A DNA stretch of 64,000 bases from Alloascoidea africana (Eukaryota > Ascomycota > Alloascoideomycetes > Alloascoideales > Alloascoideaceae), in NCBI GenBank assembly GCA_030581615.1, contig JAKTTT010000077.1:25855-89854 (forward strand), written 5' to 3'. Of this stretch, positions 9,041 through 18,776 are shown piece by piece. Numbering within the stretch: position 1 is the stretch's first letter; the number at the start of each line of letters is the position of its first letter. The notes beneath the pieces were generated by a model. The model saw only the letters and a program-made list of their open reading frames with translations, had not been told where the DNA came from and did no database searches. Made by a program: the position numbers and the translations under genes.

Positions 9041-10540
9041 ATGGCATCCGTCACCCTTTCAGAGCATGGTAAGATGGCTGCTGCCGTTAGCAGCGGCCGG
9101 GGTGGTAGTGGTAATGGTAATGGTAGTGGTGGAAGCGAGTCTCCTGATGGCCTACTCTCAAGTTCTAGTTCGCAACCATCTCAGAAGAAGACAAACGAAA
9201 AAATTTATGCGTTTATGGGAGTGGACCTTAACCGTCTTAATGTTGATACCTCTTTCCAACTCAGGCTGATAATTGCCAAGATCAAGTCAAAATTTGCTTT
9301 TTGGGTTCTTATACACCAACTGGTTGAGAATTCCATCTTTTACGTCACCGCAAAAGTGGAACATGGAAGTAGTATTCTGCCCACAGTTCGAAAAAATACT
9401 ATCAGATCGGAGGAAGAATTGCAAACATTGATACAAGAATCTTTGTTTGGGAACGAGCCAAAGGTTAGGAAAGATTGCAATGACAAAATTTTAAGTCATT
9501 GCGTGGGGTGCTTGATTTTGGGATGCTGGCTCGTTTCAAAAGAAATGATTTCAATGCCATCACCCAAACAAGAAAATGATCAAGAACACGGGAGCCGACC
9601 TGCCATGGGGAGCAGAACGATTGAAGAACAAATCAGCCCGGACACGAGTAAGTTGAAAAATCTGAAAACGCATCTATCCACGATACTCTCTAGCAAAAGT
9701 ATAAAGTACAGGGACGAAAATGTGAACCTACCACAGCAGATCCTTTTGATGCTCGATATTTTGATCCAATACTACGAATTGGAAGAAACACGACCTTTAT
9801 TTGGAATAAATGGGAACAAAGATGGGGCAGATTTACAACAACAAAGACAACTCTCGAGTGAGTCAGAGACCGATTCCGATGATTTGTTCCCAGTGTTTCA
9901 AAAGTTAAACCAAAATATATCACGGGCTGCTATGAAATCTGAGAACGATGAAAAATATGTGACGGAAGTACACAAGGCAATTCGTAATCTGAAGTTCCAG
10001 TGTTTTTTCCTACATCGGCAGTACGATGATGAGAGAAATGTCCGGAGGGCTATTCTTTCTGAGTTAAAGACGAAATCAGATTCTTTAGAGAAGAACCTTC
10101 ATGAAACAATGGCGCATTTGGATAAAGAAACAACCACAATTCTGGCCTCCGAAGTCGAAATCGACAGACTGCACAGACAAATAGACGATATTAAAGACGA
10201 GCTAAATGAAGCCAAGAATAGCTTGTTAAGATACGAAGTTGGCAAACTAGAGTCCCTTTCAAATACAACGTTCCGAACATCAATGAGCAGCAGCTCTTTG
10301 GCAAGTGATTTCTCTGAAAAGGGTCCACCACTTGGAATGCTGACAACCCCAATATCAACAACCAATAATAACATTGAGTCTAGTTCAGATCCAACTGTAC
10401 AAATTCTACGGAAAGAATTTCGCATGGTAATATCGGATCTAACCAGACGACACCAAGCAGCCTTGATAAAAGAGCAGACAAGAAGAAGAAAAGTGGAAAG
10501 CGAGTTGCAGGCATATAGGAAAAATGGCAAACGGTTTTAA
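9041..10540 (+). CDS. Unknown protein with C-terminal coiled coil
   Basis: 499 residues from the ATG at 9041. I do not recognise the family. The N-terminus is a Gly/Asn/Ser-rich tail to about residue 45. A probably folded block follows at about 50-170 (KIYAFMGVDLNRLNVDTSF, KFAFWVLIHQLVENSIFYV, DKILSHCVGCLILGCWLVS). A linker with acidic serine clusters (SESETDSDD) leads to a heptad-like coiled coil at about 300-400 (ERNVRRAILSELKTKSDSLE ... IDRLHRQIDDIKDELNEAK). A last basic helix (LTRRHQAALIKEQTRRRKVE) ends the protein. It has no signal peptide or clear membrane segment. It could be a cytoskeletal or spindle-pole scaffold, but nothing in the sequence proves that. Confidence 0.75.
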   Translation: MASVTLSEHGKMAAAVSSGRGGSGNGNGSGGSESPDGLLSSSSSQPSQKKTNEKIYAFMGVDLNRLNVDTSFQLRLIIAKIKSKFAFWVLIHQLVENSIFYVTAKVEHGSSILPTVRKNTIRSEEELQTLIQESLFGNEPKVRKDCNDKILSHCVGCLILGCWLVSKEMISMPSPKQENDQEHGSRPAMGSRTIEEQISPDTSKLKNLKTHLSTILSSKSIKYRDENVNLPQQILLMLDILIQYYELEETRPLFGINGNKDGADLQQQRQLSSESETDSDDLFPVFQKLNQNISRAAMKSENDEKYVTEVHKAIRNLKFQCFFLHRQYDDERNVRRAILSELKTKSDSLEKNLHETMAHLDKETTTILASEVEIDRLHRQIDDIKDELNEAKNSLLRYEVGKLESLSNTTFRTSMSSSSLASDFSEKGPPLGMLTTPISTTNNNIESSSDPTVQILRKEFRMVISDLTRRHQAALIKEQTRRRKVESELQAYRKNGKRF

Positions 10541-11205
10541 GAATGCTGTTTGGCGTTTGTAACGGAATCATGGATTGGTCCAAGAACAAGAGCATTTCTT
10601 TTCACACTGGAAATCTTCGTTTTCATGGAAACAATACTAAAGCACTGTTCGACTCACTCCGACCAAGTCTTCTCAACAAGCTTGTCGCAGTGCTATCAGT
10701 CAACCTTTTTTGCTGCGATGATCATCAAGATAAGGCTTGCATCGACGACGATGTAATTTACGCCCACACCACGACAGGCGGTGTTTACAAGAGTCCAAAA
10801 AAATCATCGCAAACTTCATCGTTATGATGATGTTGACGTATATTGACTATCTATGATAACATACGGCTATAAGAACTATTTAAAAATGTCGTAAATAGAT
10901 CTGGTGGTACTAGGGTCGGGTCGTGGGAATAGCAAAACACTCGTAGTAATAACACAAAAAACCAGGAAGAACAGAACTTTATAAAAAAAAAAAAGCAACA
11001 TAATGCAGATAACAAATTGGTGAAAGGAAGGAATGAATCGAGTTCTTATAAGAGCATATACATGGGAAGTAAAACATGTTGCTTCGAGATACTTCCATCC
11101 CTTCCAAGGTCGGTATAGTAGGGGGTTGTAAGGGGAAACCTTCTCAAACCGTCTCTTCCACAGAAATAACAGGAGGAAACAAGCACACAATATCTGATTG
11201 TAGGC
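10541..11205. other. Convergent intergenic region (3' ends of the coiled-coil gene and SPT15)
   Basis: 665 bases between two stop codons, with an A-tract at 10982-10994. ORFs on both strands are short and show no conservation that I can recognise. It probably holds two 3' UTRs and their polyadenylation signals. Confidence 0.5.
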
Positions 11206-12009
11206 TTAGCACTTTCTGAATTCGCTTAACACGGGGTAAATTGCCTCAAAAGCTGCATAAATCTCTTCTCTTTGCTTTGCACCAGTCAAAACAATCTTGC
11301 CCGACACGAATATCAGTAGGACGATCTTTGGCTTCACCATGCGGTAAATCAAACCAGGGAAAAGTTCAGGCTCATAGGATGAGAAAGTTCCGTGAGAAAA
11401 GGCCAAACCTTCCAGCCGTATAGGGAACTTTACATCGCAACTGCCAACAATGTTTTGGATTTTGAAGTCTGTAAACTTGGCGTTAAAGCCCAACTTTTGA
11501 ATAATCCGAGCATATTTCCGCGAAGCCAACTTTGAATTGTCCTCTGATTTCGCGCCGGTAACGACCATTTTACCAGAAGCAAATATTAACGCCGTTGTTT
11601 TGGGTTCCCTGATTCTCATAATCACGGCAGCAAAACGCTTCGGGTTATACTCGGCATTTCTGGCATGTAGGGCAATAGTTTTCAAGTCTAACCGGCAATC
11701 GAGATTAACGGTGGCGACAATGTTCCTATAAAACACAAAAAGAAGAAAAAAAAAGTTAATTATGGGTAAACTTCCTAGGCTAGGCAATCATATGCTTGGT
11801 CCAGGAACATACTGTAAGGTTGGGACAATGCCAGAAGAGGAGTTGTCTTCGCCCTCAGCTTGTGGCTGCGACACAGGCTGTGACTCTGATTGCGTGGTAG
11901 GCTTGTTATTGCTCGACGGCGTATCCATGGCCATGTTGTAAGACAGGGACCCCGGCGACACAAAAGCCTTAGCAGCTGAGGCAGTGGTGGGAAGACGTAA
12001 GCTGTCCAT
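11206..12009 (-). CDS. SPT15: TATA-binding protein (TBP), one intron
   Basis: Exons on the minus strand: 12009-11813 and 11725-11206, giving 238 residues (S. cerevisiae TBP is 240). The intron (GTATGT ... TTATAG, 87 nt) splits the codon between PTLQ and NIVATV. The N-terminal ~60 residues are a variable, Ser/Gln-rich tail. The saddle core follows with both direct repeats, including [58 protein letters not shown] and [22 protein letters not shown] nucleates transcription by all three nuclear polymerases. It ends in FRKC; most fungal TBPs as I recall end in K or M here. The invariant leucine of FPIRLEG is encoded by CTG, which indicates that CUG is read as leucine in this species. It shares a 401-bp divergent promoter with SCC4. 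Confidence 0.97.
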
Positions 12010-12232
12010 TTGGGAAATAGAGGAGACACCGAATAGTTGAAAGTTTATTAGTTAATTAATATATATACAAAGAGCCAACAATCTAATGTTTCTCCAAGTA
12101 AGTGTTGAGGATGGAAACTGAAAGAGTGTGTGGCGAGCAGATAAGGAAGAGAGGGTAACCCGGGGAAATTCTGGGAAAAAAACCGGAACGAGAGGGGCGA
12201 TCGACCTCCTTTTATATTTTCCGCGAGCCGGC

Positions 12233-12239
12233 CGGGTAA
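12233..12239 (-). promoter_or_regulatory. Reb1-like site (TTACCCG on the minus strand)
   Basis: CGGGTAA on the plus strand matches the S. cerevisiae Reb1 consensus TTACCCG. It lies between the divergent SPT15 and SCC4 starts. The function is inferred from yeast general regulatory factors. Confidence 0.4.
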
Positions 12240-12368
12240 CGCAAACTTAACAGGTGGCGATTGCCGTTTTGGGAAGAATTGCGCACGCGCAGGCGAAAAT
12301 TTTGTGAATCACGTGAGTGTACACCCGTACACCCTCCTCCTCCGGCGGAGCACTTTTTTGCGGCCGCG

Positions 12369-12374
12369 ACGCGT
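12369..12374 (+). promoter_or_regulatory. MCB (MBF-type) box ACGCGT upstream of SCC4
   Basis: ACGCGT sits 37 bases before the SCC4 ATG. In yeasts MBF drives G1/S transcription of replication and cohesion genes through this hexamer. The same hexamer lies at a similar distance before POL12 in this window, which supports a functional site. Confidence 0.5.
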
Positions 12375-12410
12375 TTGTGTGAAGCTGGACGAAGCTGGAC
12401 GAGAGACACC

Positions 12411-14282
12411 ATGAACAACCACCACTCGGTGCTGCTGCTGGTTGCGAACGAGTACATCGGCGCCGCCAGGGCCTTGAAGATCGCCACCGTTATGGACCTG
12501 GAGGAGTACCGCCGGCTGCTCTCCGTGGCCGTCAAGTGCCTGCTGGCGACTCTCAACTCCGTGGGCCTGACTCCCCACCAGGAAACCTCGACGCGTTTGA
12601 TTCTGGCCCAGCTGCTGTTTGCCGAGACCCACAACACGGACAAGACCGTAGATATCCTAGGAAAGGCCATTTCCATAGCAAAGAGATACGGCCTGGACGA
12701 AATGAAGTTCGTCATGTACCATCTGGAGGCGCAACTGCTACACGCCAGCAACCCCAAGGCTGCTTCACGGTTCCTTTCCACTTGCATCGAAGAGGCCAAC
12801 CAAGCTGGCTCTGTTTGTTGGATTCAAATGTACCAGGTGCTGCTGGCCCAAAACATTCAGCATTCGGATCCTTACCAGTCTCTCAACATTCTGGAATCTG
12901 TATCCTCATCTCCTACCCCGGATCCCAACCTGCGGTATCTTGCCCTGACCATGGAGGCGCTGATTTATCTAGGGCTGTTGAACTGTGTAGAAGCCGGTCG
13001 TTGTTTGTCTCTGTTGGATGAGATGATGCCACCGGTGGCAAATTTATATGGTGTCAAGTTGTTATGTGATTTAATTGCCAGCGTTGGCATGGGTAATATC
13101 GAGTCTGCCACGGGAAAAATGGTTGACCTGCACAAGTTTATAGATCAACAACCACAGGATGACCAAGGCGATTGGCTTAGCTGGCTTGGAGATGGCACAG
13201 CGATAGTAAATGTAGGCGCATTTGTGAATGGTCAAGAGACCGTGGTGCCAGTCAAGTTTCAATGGCTTAACCAGACAGATTTTTTCATCTTTTCGTATCT
13301 GGTGTCTGGGATCGTTAGCATGTTTTCAATCAAGGACCTTTCAAAGGCTGCCAAGTTTTTCCAGCATGGGCTGAGCGTGGTAGAATCAGAGTTGCGTTCC
13401 TCGGACGCGCTAATGACAAGGACCATGGAGAAGAACGAGCAACGGAAAGTGCAACTCAGGTCCTTCAGGTTCTCAATTCTTTTCTACCAATCCTATCTCA
13501 ACTTTCTTAATGGAAACCTTACCGACACTTCAACTCTTGTCTTGTTAACATCTGAGATCGAAAGCCTGCCTTCCACACTGGCGCCTTCGTTCCACTGGTA
13601 CATCCCCCAGACTCTGTTTCTATCAGGCCTGTATTTCCAAGCCTGTGGCAGACTCAAAGATGCCAAGCTTCGTTACGAAAAAGTTCGCAGCTGTAAAGAT
13701 CTAGCAAACACCGAATTGAGTGTTTTGAGCGGTCTTAATTTGCTGGTGCTAGTTGAGGGAGAACTCGAGATAGTGTCCCAGATTGCACAGCAAAATCATC
13801 TGCCTATCGATCATCACGCACACTTCCAAATGCTAAACGACCAGCGAAATAATCTGTATACCGAGTTGGAGTCTATTTTCAACGTTCATAACGATACGTT
13901 TACCTATCACAATAGACTCGCAAAACACTTTTGGACGGTATTAAGAACATTCTACTACTCCAATTCAGCCCTGGAGATCCGAAATTGTCTCTCCTACTTG
14001 CAAACTCAGCTCAAAGAATTATCAAACGTTTCCCCCCAGTTAACATCAATAGTCCTTTATCTTTGCTCTTTGCAACGGATAGAAGTCACACACCAGGAAA
14101 ACCTGGCAGTTGCAGGGTATCAAAATGGTAGAAAAGCAAAAGATTTGGTCTGGACGTTTATGACTGGCATAAGGGCCAAGAACCTATTGTACGAGAATGG
14201 CAAGTTTGTTCTGGCACAAAAATACAATGAGAATGTGAATGCTGTGGAGCAGCAGTTGTTTAACCAAATTAATAGTTTATGA
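12411..14282 (+). CDS. SCC4: Scc4/Mau2 subunit of the cohesin loader
   Basis: 623 residues from the ATG at 12411 (MNNHHSVLLLVANEYIGAAR); S. cerevisiae Scc4 is 624. The upstream part of the open frame starts only at a TTG and is not used. The whole protein is alpha-helical TPR-like repeats typical of Mau2/Scc4: YRRLLSVAVKCLLATLNSV, TRLILAQLLFAETHNTDKT, EMKFVMYHLEAQLLHASNP and RYLALTMEALIYLGLLNCVE. Scc4 wraps the Scc2 N-terminus and targets the loader to chromatin. The 5' third is clearly GC-richer than the 3' end. Confidence 0.92.
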   Translation: MNNHHSVLLLVANEYIGAARALKIATVMDLEEYRRLLSVAVKCLLATLNSVGLTPHQETSTRLILAQLLFAETHNTDKTVDILGKAISIAKRYGLDEMKFVMYHLEAQLLHASNPKAASRFLSTCIEEANQAGSVCWIQMYQVLLAQNIQHSDPYQSLNILESVSSSPTPDPNLRYLALTMEALIYLGLLNCVEAGRCLSLLDEMMPPVANLYGVKLLCDLIASVGMGNIESATGKMVDLHKFIDQQPQDDQGDWLSWLGDGTAIVNVGAFVNGQETVVPVKFQWLNQTDFFIFSYLVSGIVSMFSIKDLSKAAKFFQHGLSVVESELRSSDALMTRTMEKNEQRKVQLRSFRFSILFYQSYLNFLNGNLTDTSTLVLLTSEIESLPSTLAPSFHWYIPQTLFLSGLYFQACGRLKDAKLRYEKVRSCKDLANTELSVLSGLNLLVLVEGELEIVSQIAQQNHLPIDHHAHFQMLNDQRNNLYTELESIFNVHNDTFTYHNRLAKHFWTVLRTFYYSNSALEIRNCLSYLQTQLKELSNVSPQLTSIVLYLCSLQRIEVTHQENLAVAGYQNGRKAKDLVWTFMTGIRAKNLLYENGKFVLAQKYNENVNAVEQQLFNQINSL

Positions 14283-14824
14283 TTGATGTAGAGTAATTTG
14301 TTTTAGTGGGAAGGTTTTCTTTTATGTCTTCTGTATGGTTTGGTGTTGCTTTTTTCCTTCTTCATGAATGTGTTGCATTGCTTGTAACTGTTTTATTTAG
14401 AATAGATTATCAAGATCGTTTACATTTTGCAAAAGTTTTTTTGATGTGAAGGCTGTAGCATAGCTTTAGAAGTTTGATACATTTGCAAATATTTCAACAT
14501 TCTATGTTAATAAGTTATATTTAATGGTATGGCAGAAACACATGGATTTGTTCTTTCGTGACATTTAATTAATTGAACACAGGGAGGATTTCCTTCACTC
14601 CTTGTCTTTGAATCTCCCTAAGTACGTGACATTTTGAAGTGGTTCATTTGTCCTCAGAGAGGGACAGTTCTATCTGAAACTTCCGATTTGTTTGGGCATT
14701 TTTATCCAACAAGCCTGGTTGTGATTCAAAAAATTCACTAGATAAAAAACTGGGACTATTCTACAACCGATGCTCAAGAATCCTCCAGGTTCTTTCAACA
14801 ATTCTCACGGACTTTGAATGGGTG

Positions 14825-14950
14825 ACATATCCAGTGAAGTATACAATCGATTGTTTAATAATCCGTCAGTTGTCTTGCCTTGACAAAAGGATCTGGAATG
14901 TATTTCACACTGGCGTGTGAACTTGAACTTATAGTTGTTTAAAGTAGACA
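14825..14950 (+). repeat. Dispersed repeat copy, direct segment (relative of 63054-63191)
   Basis: Side-by-side reading shows long shared blocks, including TACAATCGATTGTT, TCTTGCCTTGACAAA, AATGTATTTCACACTGGCGT and GTTTAAAGTAGACAC, with substitutions between them (roughly 80 percent identity by eye). The relative lies directly upstream of a gag-like ORF at 63.5 kb, so this is probably a diverged LTR or leader remnant of the same element family. Confidence 0.6.
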
Positions 14951-15019
14951 CGGCTACTTTAACTAAATTTAGGCTCTCAGCCTCATGATTGTGAGAAGGA
15001 AATAGAGAGAGCCCCTGTA

Positions 15020-15106
15020 CATGCCATCTAAACAGCGAAAGCAGAAGAAAGTTTTAAGGTTCTCGGCAAGGTTACAGTAGTTGCTCTAATAAGATTCTTA
15101 GTTAGA
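15020..15106 (-). repeat. Dispersed repeat copy, inverted segment (relative of 63189-63275)
   Basis: This stretch matches the reverse complement of the sequence that directly follows the direct segment in the 63-kb copy. Shared blocks include GTTTTAAGGTTCT and ATAAGATTCTTAGT. At 63 kb the two halves are contiguous and colinear; here the second half is flipped and about 70 bases away. That shows a rearrangement of one copy. Confidence 0.55.
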
Positions 15107-15108
15107 GT

Positions 15109-15161
15109 GGTATCCTTATCAGTAGATTGTGAAGCTGATTTACCAATATACTGATAAGGAT
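15109..15161. repeat. Short inverted repeat (hairpin)
   Basis: GGTATCCTTATCAGTA at 15109-15124 is the exact reverse complement of TACTGATAAGGATACC at 15146-15161, with a 21-base loop. It abuts the inverted repeat segment and may be another product of the same rearrangement. Confidence 0.6.
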
Positions 15162-17768
15162 ACCAAGGGCCCCAGTCTCTTCGAAATTGTACTCTCGGCT
15201 GGAGCTGATGGTTTTCATCTTCGTCTTTGTCATCCACTTTCTCCTTCTCGTGGACATCGTCTTCCAAGCGCCACTGATCCATCGGAGAAGCTGTTGCTGC
15301 TGCTGCTGCTAGATGATGCACTAAAAATAGAGTATTGTGAACAGATAAAGTCCAAAAATGCGTTCTAAGTGTCATTTCTTCCAACTATGAGGTAGGAGGG
15401 TGGACTTGAAAGAAGAAAGAGAATGCTTTATATCATATTTGTGATGCCGTGGTTTGCAACCAGCTACGCGGTCAATTTTCCAGTGCTCTTCGCTCAACAC
15501 AATTCTGTTGCTAGGTTAATCAACAATTCCAAGAAATGCATTGAATCGGTGTGTTTTTAGAGATTTCTAATATCGAGCATGTATATCTCAAGATTATGGC
15601 TTTCCTTCGTGGCACCAGAAGAGCTTTACCAGGAGAAGCTCGTTAATTTAGCAAACCTACTATGTATTCAAAAAATATGTTGCTTCAAACGACTTCAAAA
15701 AACCGGGAGTGAAACCGTTAAAACTGGATATCGTATCTCTTCATCTCCAGACAATGCGATTCGTAAACGCGCTAACAGGACATCTCTGCCATCCCATACC
15801 AACAATACAAAACCCGTTTCGAAACAGGCTTCATTCGGCCAGATCTGATAGCTTTTTATACAGTGTTCTACGTTTAGATTACGAAAAAATACACTAGACA
15901 AGGCTACTTTACAGTAATAATCAGCATTAAAAACACAAAAGAATAAACGTCTGAAAACACAAAAGCCCCAAAAGATATCTTCCCGAGCTCTTCACAATAG
16001 CTTGAAAGAAATGACTGCCTCAATAGATCGTAATGGTTCATCTTAAACCGTCGCAATTTACTTGAAGATGTCAGTAGCTGAACTTGGCCTGACTCGTCAA
16101 GTTAAATTGTGTATCTCATATAAGCTTCTGGAGTTGTCCATTTTCACAATGTAATACTAGGTTCCCACACTAAAAGTAGTATCAACATATATCAGCAAAG
16201 TCTTGTCATTGTTTTCTTGTTAAATCCTTTTCTTATAACAGTATACAAGAAAAGATGAGACTGGACTAGGTTGATATTAAAACAAAAAGATAAGTTGACA
16301 GCAAAAACAAAAATCCATTGGAAATAGACCTTCTTTTCTTGTTATTGCGACCAATGGAAGTGAGAAAATACTTCGATGGGAGTGCTTTTGTATTTTTATA
16401 ACTAGCATGTTCGTTACTGGTGTAAAGCCACATTGTCTTACAGCGTACCTATCCAACCAACAAGTATAGATTCACTACTGCTATCATGAACTGGGCTAAC
16501 GAAACCCTGTTGTACAACCGTTTCCGAGTTGTGTTGCTACCTGGCATCAGAAACGAAACAGCTACGTTTCTTGCCATCGCTGGAGGATCTCTAGCTATTA
16601 AAGTGAAAAATGAAAGGGGGCATGAGATGGTTTTACAGAAAAATGCCAATATACGGGGGAAAATGGTATCAAGACCACAGCCATGCCAACCTGTGACATC
16701 TTTTATCAAAACCAAAATGGAACAAGCCGACGGTTTGTCGTAGTACGCTCCAAGAAGGAGAGGAGTGGTAAATGGCTTGTATAGATACGAGTGACTGATC
16801 CATAGCCGATAAGCCTTTAAGCAGATCAAATGATGAAGCTTGCAATAAATCTCGTTATTGTTAGGTTTAGACGAACACAAGTTTATTGATTTGACACATC
16901 CTTACCAAACATGAGTAGTCCAAAAGATGGCGACGATTGTTAGTAGACTCATTAGTTGCTAACATGAACACGGGAATTTTGAGATAATTAATGGAAAGAA
17001 AGGTAGAACCTAAACAAGTGTATAATATATCCATTTCAACAGGAGGGATGCACTGGCAGTTTACTTCTGCGGTTACCGACTAGTAACCAAAAGTTTTAGA
17101 ATTAAAAATAAACCCAGAGTATAGGGCTATTCAAACAACCATCAATTTATTTACCACAATGTACAGGATAGAACACCACAAAAAAGCGAGGAAAGAACAG
17201 GTGACAATGGGTATCAGAGCAAAGCATGGGCTTGGTAGGAAAGCAAAAGAGCAATTGTTCCCAGATATCTGACCATTGTTTTCTTGAGTCCAATCGGAGA
17301 ATTGTAATTGCGATTGCCGAGCAAGATCTTCCAATATCCACATCTCTAATACATGCCAATGTTCCATGGCAAGAGATCACTTACAATGTGATGGAAAATC
17401 ATACAACGGGTTTAATCCAATGGATTAAAAAAAATTACGGTATCTGGACTAGTAATTTGTAAACGATTTTCATTTGCTACGGTATAGTTACGCAGATGGT
17501 GATGATGAAGAAGAAGGTGATGGGCGTTAAATATATACACACAACCTTGAAGCTTGTCTTATCGTAAATCTTGAAATAATACAGGGTAAATGGGTTCAAG
17601 ATAAGGATAGGCGAAACCACATGGGTTGCAGGATCCAAAAAGATTTACAAGTTTCGTTTTTGTTTTCGGCATGTGGATAAACAAACAAACAAAATATGTA
17701 GTGCTAGTGGTGGTGTAAAGTATATAATAATATTCGAGATATGTTTGGCAAGTCCGATCAATGATGAT

Positions 17769-18461
17769 CTAAAAGTATTTCCCTTTTAGAGCTGGATCTC
17801 GGATGGCGGCATTAGAGTCTCCCGAGTTTTGATTGTTTGGGTCTACTGAGGCCAATTCCGATTCAGATCTGTTCTGGGAGTCGGCATTGAGATCGGAATT
17901 GGAATTGGAATTGGAACCAGGACCCGTTGAGGTGCTGACGGACATGCCACTGAAAAATTTGTCCAATCCGGCCTCTACCAGTTCATCCTCGTCATCATCT
18001 GAATTGGCGTCTTCGTAGTTGTAAGTCGACGAGCCATACTTGAAAGACTTGTTTATGAGACGTAGTTCTCTATCGAGGTTTACTTTTGAAGCGTCGATTT
18101 TACCAGTTTCGATTCCCTCCATCAATTTCTCTAGAATGTGGATTTTTGTTTCAAACCTTCTCTTTTGGTCGTTATGAAAATTTTGTAGATTTATTAGGTT
18201 TATAGACTGGGAGCCGAATATCATGAGAAGAACAAGAATTGGGAGAAGCGTTTTACGGTGCTGTTTTCTGTGTGCCTGTTGCTCTTCTGGAGTAAGCTGT
18301 GGTGGTGGGGGAGGTGCCGTTGAGTTTAGGCGACGGCTTGTAGGTCTGTTCAGTGTTGCTGAACACCAACACGGTGCATTGCAAATACTCGCCGGCCGTG
18401 GAAGCAAACGTAGGGCGCGGCTAGGTGAGTGCCAAAGCACCGACAGACCAGCTCTGTGCAT
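17769..18461 (-). CDS. Mitochondrial inner-membrane protein, INA22/INA17-like (F1Fo assembly)
   Basis: 230 residues from the ATG at 18461. The N-terminus is Arg/Ser-rich without acidic residues, like a mitochondrial presequence (to about residue 50). It is followed by PPPPPQLTPEEQQAHRKQHR, one membrane segment (TLLPILVLLMIFGSQSINLI, about 70-89) and a helical block (NLQNFHNDQKRRFETKIHIL ... LNREL-type pattern) that could form a coiled coil. The tail is acidic and Ser/Asn-rich. The GSQSINL motif after a single membrane span is what I associate with the INA complex subunits of fungi, which help assemble the peripheral stalk of ATP synthase. The assignment is from pattern memory, so it is moderate; another small inner-membrane assembly factor is possible. 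Confidence 0.5.
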   Translation of the reverse strand: MHRAGLSVLWHSPSRALRLLPRPASICNAPCWCSATLNRPTSRRLNSTAPPPPPQLTPEEQQAHRKQHRKTLLPILVLLMIFGSQSINLINLQNFHNDQKRRFETKIHILEKLMEGIETGKIDASKVNLDRELRLINKSFKYGSSTYNYEDANSDDDEDELVEAGLDKFFSGMSVSTSTGPGSNSNSNSDLNADSQNRSESELASVDPNNQNSGDSNAAIRDPALKGKYF

Positions 18462-18776
18462 TTTGGGTGAAAACAGTCAGTTTTTTTGTTTAGGACCAAA
18501 CAAAAAAGAAAAAGTGGTGGAGGTAAAAGGTGGTGGAAAGGAGGTGAGCGTAGTCATCACCTCCTCCACAACACTCTTTTCTCCTTGAATACGTGGACCA
18601 TTTCTTTCCAACCAGCCCTTCCAGTTTCAGACTTTGAATCTTTTGTTTTTTGGGGTCTTTCGCTTGAGGTGTGATTGTTCAGGTTGGGTTGGAGCCGATT
18701 TTTTCACATATCATCTTTTTGTTTAGTCTGTTTTTGTTTTGTCTAGCATCACACAGTATCACAACAGCATAGCATA
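18462..18776. other. Divergent intergenic region between the INA-like and TMEM115-like genes
   Basis: 315 bases, with poly-T and purine-rich tracts (AAAGTGGTGGAGG near 18510). No definite TATA box or known site is seen. Confidence 0.5.

Larger units (their letters stand above)
12010..12410. other. Divergent promoter region between SPT15 and SCC4
   Basis: 401 bases, GC-rich toward SCC4. It contains a Reb1-like site (12233-12239), an MCB box (12369-12374) and a 10-bp direct repeat (GAAGCTGGAC twice, about 12381-12400) just before the SCC4 start. Confidence 0.7.
14283..17768. other. Gene-poor region of 3.5 kb with a rearranged dispersed repeat
   Basis: No convincing intact gene. It carries a repeat copy related to 63050-63260 (separate entries), a small hairpin at 15109-15161, and two islands (about 15700-15890 and 16450-16880) where long frames are open on both strands. 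ORF 15028-15384 (minus) begins within the inverted repeat segment and has a poly-Ala stretch; I do not trust it as a gene. I saw no tRNA-like sequence. Confidence 0.5.

Noticed and set aside
11206-11725. CUG-Ser genetic code
   Set aside because: The invariant leucine in the TBP motif FPIRLEG is encoded by CTG, so standard decoding fits.
12261-12410. 50-codon upstream extension of SCC4
   Set aside because: It begins with TTG, not ATG, and reads through the promoter including the MCB box.
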